This document shows positions 23,652-35,557 of a stretch of 64,000 bases of DNA, in pieces (the stretch's first letter is position 1; every line of letters begins with the position of its first letter). The DNA comes from Coprinellus micaceus (Eukaryota; Basidiomycota; Agaricomycetes; Agaricales; Psathyrellaceae), in NCBI GenBank assembly GCA_951394405.1, contig OX596337.1:682001-746000 (forward strand), in the 5' to 3' direction. The notes below the pieces were generated by a model. That model saw nothing but the letters and a program-made list of their open reading frames with translations, had not been told where the DNA came from and searched no databases. The position numbers and the translations under genes were made by a program.

Positions 23652-25625
23652 TCAAGCAGCAACGTCGACCTCAGCTTCCTCCTTCGCCACCTTCAATTCC
23701 ACCGCACTCATCTCGCCGAAATCCCACAACTTCACAAACTCCAAACCACACTTCTCTCCGAGCTCGATGAACTGCTCCAGCGTGCGTTCGCGGGCGTTGA
23801 GGAGGGACATCATCACCAAGTCGAGGTTGTACTGCCTAATTCTCCCTGTGCCGTAGTTGGAGAGGAGCTCGGCTGGGGCGGGTTTGTGTTTGAGATCATC
23901 TACTGCAGAATCCCCGGATGGGTTGGCCGATGGGGTCGCATGTTGGAGAATGTATTCGTCTGTAATGGAAGAGGAAACTGAGGAAGGGAGGCGGTACAGG
24001 GAGGTGGGGATACGTACGAATGAGGATGCGGCTATGTGGGCCCATCACTTTCTTGATATTGGTCAGGATCTTGACGGAGTCATCGTCGAGCCAATTGTGT
24101 CTGTTATGCATGCGTTAGAAGAGTGACAGGGAGTTGCAAATGGAGTCTGCCGTACATGATATTTTTCAGCTAGTGGAGACCAGACGACGTCAGTTTTCTG
24201 AGCCACCTAATCGGAGAAATAGAAAGCGCTCACGTAATAAACATCGCAATTGGGGATCGGCGACTCCGTGAAGAAGTCAATGGCCTCAAATTCGATCCTG
24301 TTCTCTTCGATCGCCTCGGGACACTGCTTGGGCCAAACCTCTTCCCTGGCCTGGACAACGCGCTCCGGGAGGTCCTGTAGCTTGAGCTGAAGGTGCGGAT
24401 GCGCCTTAGCAAGCTGGAGCGTGATGTTCCCAATGCCAGCCCCGACGTCACACACGGATGACCCAGGGGGGAGCTTATGCCAAGGGTACTCTGTAAGGAT
24501 AGTACGAAGGATGATCAAGCTGCCTCAGCGACTCATCCAAAGATAGCGGACGGGGGAACGCACCAAACACGACGTTCCCCGCCTCAATGGCAGTTCCCCA
24601 TCCTACCATTGCAACTCCGAAACGTTGGCCCATTGCCGCGCCTAGAGGCGTCCCCTGACGTACGTCACAGCCCGGTCAATAAAGCGCACGGAGGTGTAGA
24701 TGTAGTAAGAGATACCTACCCCTTCAAAGTACTCGAATAGTGCTCCGTCATACTTTGTATACTTGTTGAATGCCGTCTTACGGGGGTCTCGGGATGCACC
24801 CCACTCCGGATCAGCGAGGGTTTGAGCAAGGAATGAAGCCGATCCGAAGGCCTCTTCGGTGCTGTAGGTTCAAGAGTTGGGTAGACGTCAGCTCTAAGCT
24901 TAAGATTGATCACCGCAGTGACAAGGTATAGCATGTACAAGTGAAGACCGAGGCTTGAGATTGGGTTACTTGATAGCAGTTGCATGCTTAACCGATTGTT
25001 GGCAAAAACGTCGTCAGCGACTGCGAGTTGTGGGACGTGAGTAGCGGCGGCAGGAGGAGTGGACCGGAGGTGGACGCACCCTCGCGGAAGACGTGGCGGG
25101 TGGCTAGGAGGCGGAGAATCCGCCCCAGCTTCTCGGTGTCGATACCTGACCGTTTCCCGATCTCCGAAATGTGCATACCCTCAGGCTGCTCCTCTAGGAT
25201 GTCCGCAATTTTGAAGGTGATGGCAACATTCATGCAATGAGGGGCGAGAACCTGAAAGAGAATGATTAAGGGGACGCATTTTAGCTAACAAGGAGTTCAT
25301 TTCACCTCCATCTGCCTCTATAAGGGTGTTGAGATATCGGAAATTAACATCTGTGTACCTTGAGCAAGGGCATCCTGCTCACATTGACCACGGTGTGGCT
25401 TGGCCTGGCCACAGTGGCGCAGAGCTGTGCGCATGCACCCTCGATTGTCTGGATAGCAGCACGAAGCTCTGGGTCGGAAAGCTCTTTGTCCAAAGGATGT
25501 TCCTCTGTGTCGTCCAAGGTGGGCACATAGGGTTGCGATGATGTTTCGAATCGGCTTTCAACAAGCTTGGTCGCGTTGGCGATCAGCGCAACCAGAGAAG
25601 AGAGGTGGGATGGCTGGGAGCTCAT
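23652..25625 (-). CDS. SAM-dependent O-methyltransferase (class I plant/fungal type)
   Basis: Likely methylates hydroxyl groups of small aromatic or polyketide-like molecules (Methyltransf_2 family, as in fungal sterigmatocystin-type O-methyltransferases). Start ATG 25625; stop at 23652-23654. Exon 1 (25383-25625) and exon 2 (25080-25251) encode the helical dimerisation region and the winged-helix part (EIGKRSGIDTEKLGRILRLL). VFANNRLS and AFNKYTKYDGALFEYFEG follow. The SAM-binding motif is VCDVGAGIGNITLQLAKAHP. HNWLDDDSVKIL holds the catalytic His position. The tail runs to EEAEVDVAA. I could not make the junction between about 24870 and 24960 join in frame with standard splice sites. This may be an unseen small exon, an unusual site or a mutation. 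It is convergent with the mannosyltransferase and divergent from the P450. Confidence 0.82.
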
Positions 25626-27445
25626 GAGGCAGTCTCGAGGATGAGGGGATCACGAAACTTTAGAGAAGTGATTAGGGCTCTTATAGGGTGCAGGCTGTTA
25701 AGCCAAGATGCCGAATAGTGCGAGCTCAACGGTGGCAGATCCCAAATAACAGGTTGGCAGCCGTGTCCGTTTGAGATATGCCAATGGAATCGGCAGGTCT
25801 GTCCATTCTGATTGGACATAGGAGGTTAGCGCGCCAGAAGCCAATTGTGCGGTTGCAATCCCTGTGTGCGAGAGATCCATATTCTCACTCCCGCTCTGCG
25901 TCATCCGAAAGGCTAGGACGCAGATTCGGGACACACAATCCCGTTCCCAGTCTTGAGCGGCCAAGGACAGATCGACGAGCGTCCACTATCTCTATTGAAA
26001 GAGGTTTCTGTTCTTGTGTATGTGCGTTCCGAGGATGTGAAGCAACCTCTGATTTCATTCTGCATTTTGGTCAGTCGTAATGGAGTCGCTGAATATGTAG
26101 CTTACCTATCACAACGGCACATCCCGTCTTTTGGATAACCTTTTATAGAGTAAAGGCCCGACGTATGCTTTATCCACCGCAACCTCGCCGTCGGGATGTG
26201 GTGAACATTCAGGACAGGCTTACGACAACGGCCTGACTCCTGAGGTTGGGTGCGGCAATTGCCGCATAGCGGAGTTCTGACGGAGTCACAGGTCACACAA
26301 ATGAGATGTGACGCCGTCACGGGCGCCTCTTTTCCCCGTTCCAACGTCCGCCTAGGTGGACCTAGGGAATGAACGCACCCTCCCCGCGGAGATAGAATTG
26401 CCGTTCGTATCGTGTCTATTGCAGAGGGTATATTCTGATGGCATCCACCAGTGTCCACAAGTACAGGTGAGCCCTTCCGTGACGAAATAAACCATTTCGA
26501 GTTAGCTCCTTGTGTGTACATATGTCTTGATGCATGGCAGAACGGAAAGTCACTTCATTCTGTGGTATCAGCAGGTGTCCGGTCTATCGTCTATGAGTCT
26601 AGGCGCTCGCACTCGCCCGACCCCCACGTACATATTTGATTCTGTACCTAGCCAATAGCCTGAGAGCGGAGAGAGTAAATCATGGCGAGGTTGACCACAT
26701 TCAGGTTGTTACGAGCGATAATCACGGAAATTCGATAAATATTGGAACCCCTTCGAATCATCCTCTGCTCATCGGCATTGGCTCTGAGAGCAATTCCGCG
26801 CCAGGGTGTGTGCCTCTTAAGATAGTGCGGTGTGTGTTTGGTCTACCTCCGGCTGTCACGTCCGCCCCACGTTCCTGATTTACTCTCTCGTGGATGGGGA
26901 CACTTGCCGAGGTGGTATGCCGATAGCAAGCAATTTCCGTCAGTGATTTGCAGTTTTGCCAATCCCCGTTCGTTGATACCGGATTCCAATCACCTTCTTG
27001 CAGCCTTTGCCGGTTATCCTAACAGAGCCCAGACCGAGCACACCCAACTAGGAAGCTCCAAACCCAAGCACTTCGCATCGTGTTCGATGAATATCTGGAA
27101 CATTCCTGCCTTCGTGCCGTAAGTGTGATATGGAACTTCCGTACGCTCTCCGAAGTGGCCATGTGCAGTCCGAGTTACAGCAAGAAGAGTTTAAGCGCCC
27201 ACGCCGGCATTCCAATGCCGGGTTCTCTTGGGGACGGCATCCGATGCCGTCTTTGATCCTATCAAGGGGTGAAGTGAGGGCTAGTCTGAAATAGATCGCG
27301 GCATTCCTTCAAACCTCCACCACCTGCATGCAGGTTATTCTCGACGATTCCCCACGCAATTGGCCATGAGACACGCCTCTTGACTGCGGATTCTGATTCA
27401 AGAGCCTTCCTCTCACCCTTTACTACGACGCGACCTCTGGAAACC
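25626..27445. other. Shared upstream region of the methyltransferase and P450 genes
   Basis: 1.8 kb between two divergent starts. I see no gene. Two tight palindromes lie close to the P450 (see the separate entry). Both genes could be regulated from here. Confidence 0.5.
27204..27251. promoter_or_regulatory. Two adjacent CGG-N-CCG palindromes upstream of the P450
   Basis: CCGGCATT-CC-AATGCCGG (27204-27221) and GACGGCAT-CCG-ATGCCGTC (27233-27251), each with 8-bp arms. They contain CGG-N10-CCG and CGG-N9-CCG, everted forms bound by Zn2Cys6 regulators. They lie 195-240 bp before the P450 start. Binding is inferred. Confidence 0.5.
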
Positions 27446-30050
27446 ATGGTCGCCATCGACATACCTCCTGGGATCGCCTTCTTCGCAGCCCGTGCACACA
27501 AGCTCGCGATTTCGCCTCTAGTGACATACTTCTTCGTCACCCTAGCTCGCTCTCACGCAGGCATCGATACACCCACCTGGCTGCTCTGCGTATTCATTCT
27601 ACTCAGCTTTCCCGTGGCCCTCATGGTTCACGTACAATGGCGACTCTTCCTGGACAGGCGAGGGGCCGCTCGGCTTGGTGCAGAGCTCGCTCCTTGCGTT
27701 CCCAGCTGGATAGCCTTCTTAAGGGGAGGGAGGGGCGGGAGAGGTTCCGTTAACTGGTATCCTGGTGAGTTCAGCTTATCTGTGTCGGGTGCGATGGCTA
27801 ACGTCCACAGCGAGTCGATTGGACGATGTCTTCGGGGAGATCGGAAACACCGTCAACGTCCGCATTTTCTTCCAGAACAGGGTGCGTTCACTGGAATGGT
27901 GCAGGGTAACGCACTCTCATCAGGGTATATTTATCGTAGATTATGACTACGGAGCCCGAGCATATCAAGGTACGGGCGACCTCAGTCGCTTATTATGGGT
28001 GAACTATGATTAAGAAATCCGCCCCAGACCGTCCTCGCCACCCAATTCGACGAGTTTGAGAAAGGTATCGTTCTCAAATAGGCATCAGCGTACGACTGCG
28101 CCGACTGAAACTTATCGTCAGGTGCTGAGACCAACAGGACCTTTTTCCCGCTTCTGGGTACTGGGGTTTTCGCTGCCGATGGCGATATGTGGAAGTAAGC
28201 GCCGAGCTCAGCCGCTCCCGGGACGTGCGTCTGACCCACCAACAGGTTCCACCGAGCGATGACCCGCCCTTACTTCACCAAGGACCGCATCAGCCATTTC
28301 GACGTGTTCGACCGACATGCTGCGGATGCCATTGCACAAATGAGAGAGCGTTTCAACCAAGGCATTCCTGTCGACTTTCAGGTTAGTTAACGCTATCCAA
28401 GCAGCGCAATGTGAGGTGCACTGTCTGACGCCAACTTCAGGACGTTGTCGCACGCTTTACACTTGACTCCGCTACCGAATTCTTGCTTGGCCACGACGTC
28501 AAATCCCTCTCAGAGGGGTTACCCTACCCATTCGACCACCCATCCCAACCTCGATCCGTTCATGGGAGATCACAGCCTGTCACCTCCAACGTCTTGCGAT
28601 CGTTCGCAGCCGCGCAAGATGTGATGATCACCCGCATAAGGTTCGGGGACTTATGGCCTCTCCTTTCATTCCGCAGGGACAAGATAAAGCCGCACATGAA
28701 AGTATTGCACGAATTTGTGGACCCGATTGTAGCTTCTGCGATTCAGAGGAAGAGGCAGTTAGAGGCGAGTGGCATCAAGGAGAAGGAGGATGACACACTC
28801 CTCCAGAACCTTGTCAACTCTACTGAAGGTACGTTACACGGGCACTCTCCTCTTGAGCTGCAGGTAACTCATTGAGAATAAGATCCCATAATATTGCGTG
28901 ACGAAACGATGAACCTCCTGGTAGCTGGCCGCGATACGGTACGCTTTATCCGCCAGACTAATCCGGCGTTCTTCTCACCTGCCTGTCGATAGACTGCCTC
29001 CCTCCTCACCTTCACAGTCTATATGCTCTCCGAGCACCCCGACGTCCTGAGTAGATTGAGGGAAGAGGTCATGTCGCGAGTTGGGCCCAACGGTCGGCCG
29101 ACGATTGAAGACTTCAGGGAGATGAAATATCTGCGAGCTGTGCTGAATGGTGAGACGTCCACGTTCTGTTAAATTGCAGAGATTCCCCTGACAGCCTTCC
29201 AGAGACGTTGCGGTTATACCCTCCAGTGTACGTTTCTTTCGTTGTCGACTGGGCTTCTTGCTGATGCAATCCTCGTGGAACACAGGCCATTCAATGTTCG
29301 GTAAGCCATTGTAGACCTGACGTACCGAGTCGTCCCATCACTCAAACTAACCTTGAACAGGCGCTCAAAGGGTGAAACAGTTCTCAACCCTCTGGTTCCT
29401 GGTGGAAAGCCCCTGTACGTAGCGCCCGATACGAGGTGCGTAAAACATATAGCACTTGGCAATATTGGCCTAAAATTGACTCCCCTCAGGATCTCCTACA
29501 GTGTCATTAGCATGCACCGACGCACGGATCTCTGGGGCCCAGACGGTGGGTTGTAATTGCTCGACTTACTTCAGTGTCAGCTCACAACCCGCTCAGCGCT
29601 GGAATTCGACCCTGACAGGTTCCTCGACGATCGACTACAGAAATACCTCATTCCGAATCCATTCATCTTCCTGCCATTTAACGCTGGCCCACGGATCTGC
29701 CTAGGACAGCAGGTGCGTCGCCAGGACTGGGAGACGAGGTTATTCGTCGCCATCGCTAATCGTTCCTATCTGTCAGTTCGCTTACCACGAATCCTCCTTC
29801 TTCCTCGTTCGCCTCCTCCAAACCTTCTGCTCCATCTCCCTCGCTCCCGATGCACAACCTCCGGAAGCTCGACCACCTGTGGAATGGGCCTCGAGCATGA
29901 ATTCAAGAATCAGGAGGGAGAAAATCAGGCCCAAGACGCACCTGACTCTCTACGTGCAGGTAAGAGTCTCCTTGACCTCGAAGGGGCTATAGCTAACACT
30001 TTCGATAGGGTGGATTGTGGACCAGGATGGGCAGCGACCCGCCAACTTGA
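27446..30050 (+). CDS. Cytochrome P450, CYP63-like
   Basis: Haem-thiolate monooxygenase anchored in the ER by an N-terminal helix. The 16-exon model (27446-27764, 27811-27881, 27940-27969, 28028-28064, 28122-28194, 28246-28381, 28441-28828, 28883-28938, 28993-29149, 29203-29227, 29284-29298, 29361-29435, 29490-29545, 29597-29712, 29777-29959, 30009-30050) is in frame and gives 592 residues. Motifs: I-helix AGRDTT (Thr for oxygen activation), K-helix ETLR (ExxR), and haem loop [12 protein letters not shown] with the ligand Cys. The start [20 protein letters not shown] and the overall pattern fit the basidiomycete CYP63/CYP52-clan type, which often oxidises alkanes, fatty acids or xenobiotics. 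Several exons are tiny (15, 25 and 30 nt). It is divergent from an O-methyltransferase. Family placement is by motif memory; the P450 assignment is certain. Confidence 0.92.
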
Positions 30051-30680
30051 AGGCACTGATGCTAACCTCGGTCTGTTCACAACTTCCGAACCTCGCGATA
30101 TCTGCAGCAATTAAGAGTTCAAGCCATTAATAATCAAAAGGTTTTATGCGGGGCAATATTCGAACTTGGTTTGCTGAAGGGTTTGTGAAGGAGCGTCAGG
30201 TCAAATTATGGAAATGAGGACCACTTTTTACATGCATGGACATCGTGTCGAGCAACTGGGAGGTGTCACGCACGTTCCAGCGTCCAAGATCTCAGCCACA
30301 GATCCTGGAGTTGGCTCTTCGTACACGAAGGCGAGTCTTGTACATCCACGGCTCGAAGATGTCTCGATATACTAGGGTGCACCAGTAGACCGACATCCGG
30401 TTCAGTTGCCCTGTGTGACGAGCTATTTCCGAGACGATTTCGACTGGAGAGGGCCCGGCATGACGGAAGGGCGAGCTCATCAAATCGTGCCATCAACAGA
30501 GAGGGCATGTGACCTAAGCCGTAATGGGTGGACACCTGGTAGACACAAGCCTTCACTGGGAGAGAAAGGGAAAAGGAGCTTTGTTTTTGCATTAAGTTAT
30601 ACAAGTGCAAGGTACCAATAGACTCGAGAAGCCCGGGAATAGATGCGTGAGGTCATAAAATTAATTTCGATTCAAGGCAC
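30051..30680. other. Intergenic region between convergent genes
   Basis: 630 bp holding the 3' ends of the P450 and the DUF4360-like gene. I see no additional gene. Confidence 0.5.
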
Positions 30681-31501
30681 TCAAGTCTTGCAAACTTGCC
30701 ATTGGAAGTTGAATGTCTAGGCAAGGTACCCGCGTCAGAGAGGTTACTAGGCAAGGGACAGAAAAGGTACACTCACCGTGGTTAAGCCAGTGTTGATAGA
30801 ATCAGTGGCAATGTATCCTTGGCCCTTGGTGTTCTGCGAGTTGCTGACGCGGACGTCGCTGTTGATGTTCAAAACGGTCGACTTTCCGCAAGGAGACTGG
30901 ACAGTTGATACGAGATCGAATGTGTCGCGGTAGGTGTAGTAGTCGCCGTCAACGGGTCCAGCGAGGTCAGACCGTGAAGTGGCTTGGATGACTTCTCCCT
31001 GGAAGTAGTAGAGTGATGACTGCGATGCGGTGACCTTGTTGTCGAGCTGGTAGTAGCCGCGCTAGATATTCACATTAGCTACTGAGGCGACCCAATAAAG
31101 AAACAGGAGAGCTCACGTAGTCGACGTTGGCGATACCGAAGGTGAAGCCAGGGGGAACGCTGACGCCGAGAGTCAACTGGCATTGCTTCCTGTTCTTGCT
31201 GATGGAGATACCGGGACCGGCCTCAGCAAAGAACTCGCTGAAAGTCACGGTGACTGCGGTCTTCTCGGCGTTAAGGACATAGTATGTCGATCCTGGTGGG
31301 CAACCGGTTCCGATGACACCAATGCTCGTGCTGGATATGAGGAACGGGTTAGTACGCGTCAAACGTAGACGGGATGCAAAGTGAATCCCACATGTTGAAT
31401 CCAGGGGGTCCAGCAGCGGGAACCTCGATAGCGAGGGCAGGTGCGGGTGCCGCAAGAGCAGCAGATGCGAGAGCGAAGACAGTGGCGAGAGTGGCGATCA
31501 T
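30681..31501 (-). CDS. Small secreted protein, DUF4360-like
   Basis: Exons 31392-31501, 31117-31330, 30777-31061 and 30681-30716 (minus strand) join to 214 residues. The N-terminus (MIATLATVFALASAALAAPA) is a signal peptide, so the product is probably secreted. The mature part has the DUF4360 pattern known from fungal secreted proteins: GVIGTGCPPGSTYYVLNAEK, VTFSEFFAEAGPG, RKQCQLTLGVSVPPGFTFGI, a PCGKST segment, and a C-terminal WQVCKT. Conserved Cys residues suggest disulfides. Biochemical function is unknown. The last exon is only 36 nt and was chosen because it restores the typical WxxC ending. Confidence 0.85.
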
Positions 31502-34191
31502 AGCTGCTGAGGAGGTAGGAGAGGTAGAGGTAGAAGAGGCTGGCTAGGTGGGTTGTATCGGTCTGTAGATCGATGCTTTCTAACAGCCAGCTCCCCCTGT
31601 ATTTATAAGTTTTCGAGCTGGCACCGACAACGCGAACTGTGTGTCGCGTCCAGCCATCGCTGTTGGCGCGGAGGTCGTGCGGACGTTGAGCGAGTGAAAC
31701 ATAGACAAGAAGCAAGTCAGGCGACGCGCCCTGGACCGTGTTCGGATAATTAGAACTCCCATAATGAGCACGGGCGATATAAGTTCGCACGCATCTTCCT
31801 CGGTGCCCCGACAGAAGCACGTCAAAACGGGGAAATTGGTGGTCGGCGAACTTGATCGTGCAACCCAAAGTTGGCATTAGGTCGGCGCTCCAGATATACA
31901 GGTCCTATGCATTCGGGGATGGGAAGAACTATAGCGGGGTCCTCGCTCCCGCCGGACCCTTGGACTCTTGCGCACCTCGCACAATAGGCCGAGCACGCAG
32001 ATGAGAGCCTGGACTGTACAGCCCAAGAAGGCGCGCATCCCAGGCATCGTGAGTAGCATATGCTCTTCCTTGGAAATCCTGGGTGAGCGCAGGTTCAGCG
32101 GCCACCACTACATAGGTACGCGAATGCGTCCTCTAGGGTTCGCGAATCCAGGAGAAAGGCTACGGCTCCGATGGGAAGCTGCCCAGTGGATTAGGTATGA
32201 GCCAGTTTCGTGATTCTGCGAGTCCAGATGATAATGCAGGCACGGCGAAGTCGAAAAGAAGCGCAAAATACGCTGCACGGCATTACCGTCATTGGGCCAC
32301 ACCCGTAGGCCGGCGCTTTCGAGTAGCGTGGCCACGGGGATTGCATGGCGATAGACAGAGCGCCGTCCATGCCATGTGCCTACTCCTCCTCCCCATCTCC
32401 GCCCATGCCATCAAGAAATACACGACCTCAGTCGCAAGCATACACTTGAAATCCGCCTTGTCCGAGATTAGCCAAAAATGAGGGCCTGTTGGACAATAGA
32501 ACGTTGACGAGAGCTTGGTGCATTGAGAAAAACGTGTGGGGTGCGGTATGACTTCGCCATGGCTTGTAGGATGGCCTAGAGAGCGAAGCATTGATAGGCA
32601 TCTGAGGCCTGCGACTCATCGCGGCCTTGATTTTCCGGACCAACGGGAGGTATAGCAGACCAGGCGCATTGCCCTCCATTTGGTCTGAGAACAAGGGGAC
32701 GACACCTCAAATACGAATGAACAGGAGCCTGACGCTGCCAGTGCCGGGACCAAGAAGGAGGAGGCACGCGGTCAGGCCCGATGTCCAGCATACGTAGCAA
32801 TACGCAGGGCTTCATCGGGACGAGACAGTGGTCAGGAAGGTAGAGAGTGGTAGAGAGTCACGGTAGGTCGTCAGTGATGATGGCGTCTTCCATTGCGGGG
32901 CTCGAAAGATCTTTCGGAGTCCGAAGCTGAGCGCGTGACGTCACTACTTCAAGTTGTGAGGCCGCAGAGGTGCTCTCAGCATCCATGTCCCTTCTTCGTC
33001 ACTCGAGCTCAGGGAAGCGTCTGATCTACGCATTGGCAAACCCTACGAGAAAATCGAACACGGACAGTGGGTAAAAGGGGGCGTTTCGTCGTGAGTTTCG
33101 AGTTTCATGTCCATATCGAGCGATCCTTGTGCTTTGACATGACCTGCCAGTGCAACTGCCTTTGCGACCAACAGCAAACCCGTGTCAGACGCCTGGAACT
33201 CCTGGGAATAGGTGATACAAACCTTAAGATAGCCCATGTGGACATGGCACGACACTGAGTGACTTTAACTTCATTCATTTCCGAGTCACTGGAGTGGCAG
33301 TGAAGAAATGAAAGGTGAACAAGGCGCTCGGCACACTGGGCGCAGATAGTACAATAACCATCCTTGAATCCAGGCAATCCCCATGGTGATCGATGGACGC
33401 CTTACATTCTTCAATTGTACTGACTACCTGGAACAGCCCTACTAGTAATGACATGATGCAGTGGGTCCAGGTTCGATTGGCGACGACAGGAAGGGTGTCA
33501 GTGTTTGTGGACACTGGAGGAGCTACGCTTCTGTAGGCACTACATACCATAGCCAGCCGAATCTAGATTTGTGGTAAGCAAGACCGCCGATCATCGGTTT
33601 GAGTGCTGTTCGCACTAGGTCAACGAAAAACTCAATGGCGATCGAGCAGTGCTGTGCTGTGTCGGCCACAGGCGCGCGGAAACTACGGTGAATGCGGTGT
33701 AAAAGAGATTATACCACCAATCTGGGGAAAGACCGACGAGTTGAAAGAGAGCGGAGGAGATTTCAGGAGCGTGTGGGTACCACGAGGCGATAGGGCTTGT
33801 TTGTTTGGCAGTGTATGTTTGTGTGGGCTCACCAGAACGTCGCGGAGTGGGTAACCGTTCGTCTTGCGTGCTGCGGGGATGAGGCACCTCTTCTGATAAC
33901 AGCCATGAGCTAGTCGCACCCTACCCACACCGAGGCACTAAGGACCCGACGGTATGCACGATTTCGGGAGGATCTGACTTCGGTAACGTCAGCTCGCACA
34001 CTGCGACCAATACATGAGGCCGACATAAGGCTGTACTAACTGGGTACTTTTTGTTGTATCACAGGTAACCGGAGGCTTCTATCCTGATTAGGGTACGATA
34101 CATAACGCGACTACGGGCGAGCGACGGCTCTTGACTCAAAACCACGTACCATCCCCTGTCGACGACCCCACTTGGACCCCACGACCCATCC
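31502..34191. other. Long region without a supported gene
   Basis: 2.7 kb between two divergent genes. Open frames on both strands are short, overlap each other and show no family motif or consistent splice pattern. A CRE-like palindrome TGACGTCA occurs at 32936-32943. I can support nothing else here. Confidence 0.4.
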
Positions 34192-35557
34192 ATGACTTAC
34201 TCCTATTCTACGGCGGGACCCTCGAACTCAGCTGGCTCGTTCGAGCTGCCCATCAAGTATCCTGGAGTCTGGCGGACGTTGGTCAAAGACCCTTACTGGA
34301 GTGGACCTGCTTCGGAGATCTCTAAACGAGGAGCGCACGAGTTGAAGCTGGCCACGGATGCACTGGGACTATTACATATGCCAGCGAGAGAGAAGGACAT
34401 GATCAACGATGCGATGCGAGAGTAAGAGCCTCTTCTCATCCGCCCCCCGTAATGTTCTGAAACGCACCCTAGCTTCAACGCTTTGACGGGCGATTATCAG
34501 AAAGCTGTCGAAGCGAAGGACAAGGAAGGTGCTCAGAAATGCGTGAAGAACTTAGAAGAAAGCGTTCGAGCCCTGAACAAGGCACACACGGTGAGTTTTC
34601 CCTTCCATACGGCGCGAAGGTGGGGGTCATTTACCTCTAAAACGCCTACCTAGAACGCTTCGAGCGTCGCTCGTACCATTGTATTGCATCGAGCGGAGCA
34701 GACAAAGATTAAAGAAGGTGAGCAAGGTACGCCCCCTCTGTTCAGCGATGCACTTACAGTCTTCTGTAGCATACACCTTCATCTCTTCGAACAGCAAGGA
34801 CGACATAATCCTAACCTCGCCAAGGAGAAAGATTCTGAGCAATAGCGCAGTTATTCCTCCGGAGGTAGCCTTGCATACAATGGCATGGCTAAACGAGGGG
34901 CATCTGACGAAACGAATCCACTGGCTACGCGGACCTCGGGGCTGCGGGAAGTCGACCGTTCTGTACCGGATGGCATCTCTATGCCAGTCTATCTCAAAAC
35001 CGACTGGCTTGACCCCAGCGTGGGTGGCCGGGATTGCGTTTGACCAGCCGTACGACAACGAATCATTCGTCAACCACTTCCTGGCGACCGTGATACACCA
35101 GATCGCCGATCGGTTCGACACTGTGAAGGCGGAGTTTGCAAAAATCAGTGCTTGCTGGGATCGCGAGAAATATATCAGGGAGACTGAGTTTGGAGAGCAG
35201 GTCAACGACGTTTTCGTTGCGCTTTCCCCTGTAGTTCCGAGAGACGGGAACTCTCCGATCATCATCTCTCTGGACGGCCTCGACAACTGCGACTCTGTTG
35301 CATTGGATAAAGTTTTCGACTTTATTCAAAAGACTATCGATTCATCCCTCCCAATCTATTTTATACTCGCTGCCTCGGATACCAGTAGAGCTCAGGCCTG
35401 TTTAAACAGAGGCACGCTCGCAAGCTTGGTGGACATCAATGACGTCCCCGATTTTCGCGAGATGACCAGAGTATTCGCCCCAATCCCCGTAAAGCAAGCC
35501 CCTTCATCTCGTTCTGACGCAATGAGCGAGACCACAGACAGCGGAATTTCGTTGTAA
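34192..35557 (+). CDS. NACHT-type P-loop NTPase, core only (copy 1)
   Basis: Exons 34192-34421, 34473-34590, 34654-34717 and 34770-35557 give 399 residues in frame. The first 130 residues look helical and charged. The NTPase core follows, with Walker A GPRGCGKST inside WLRGPRGCGKSTVLYRM, then FVNHFLATVIHQIADRF, Walker B IIISLDGLDNC and the strand LPIYFILAASD. This order fits fungal NACHT domains of NLR-like proteins (NPHP3-N type). The protein ends about 70 residues after that strand in a Ser-rich tail. No WD40, ankyrin or TPR repeats and no winged-helix part are encoded. The role is inferred: nucleotide-dependent switch in signalling or non-self recognition. Unlike copies 2 and 3, no kinase gene lies next to it. 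Confidence 0.8.
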
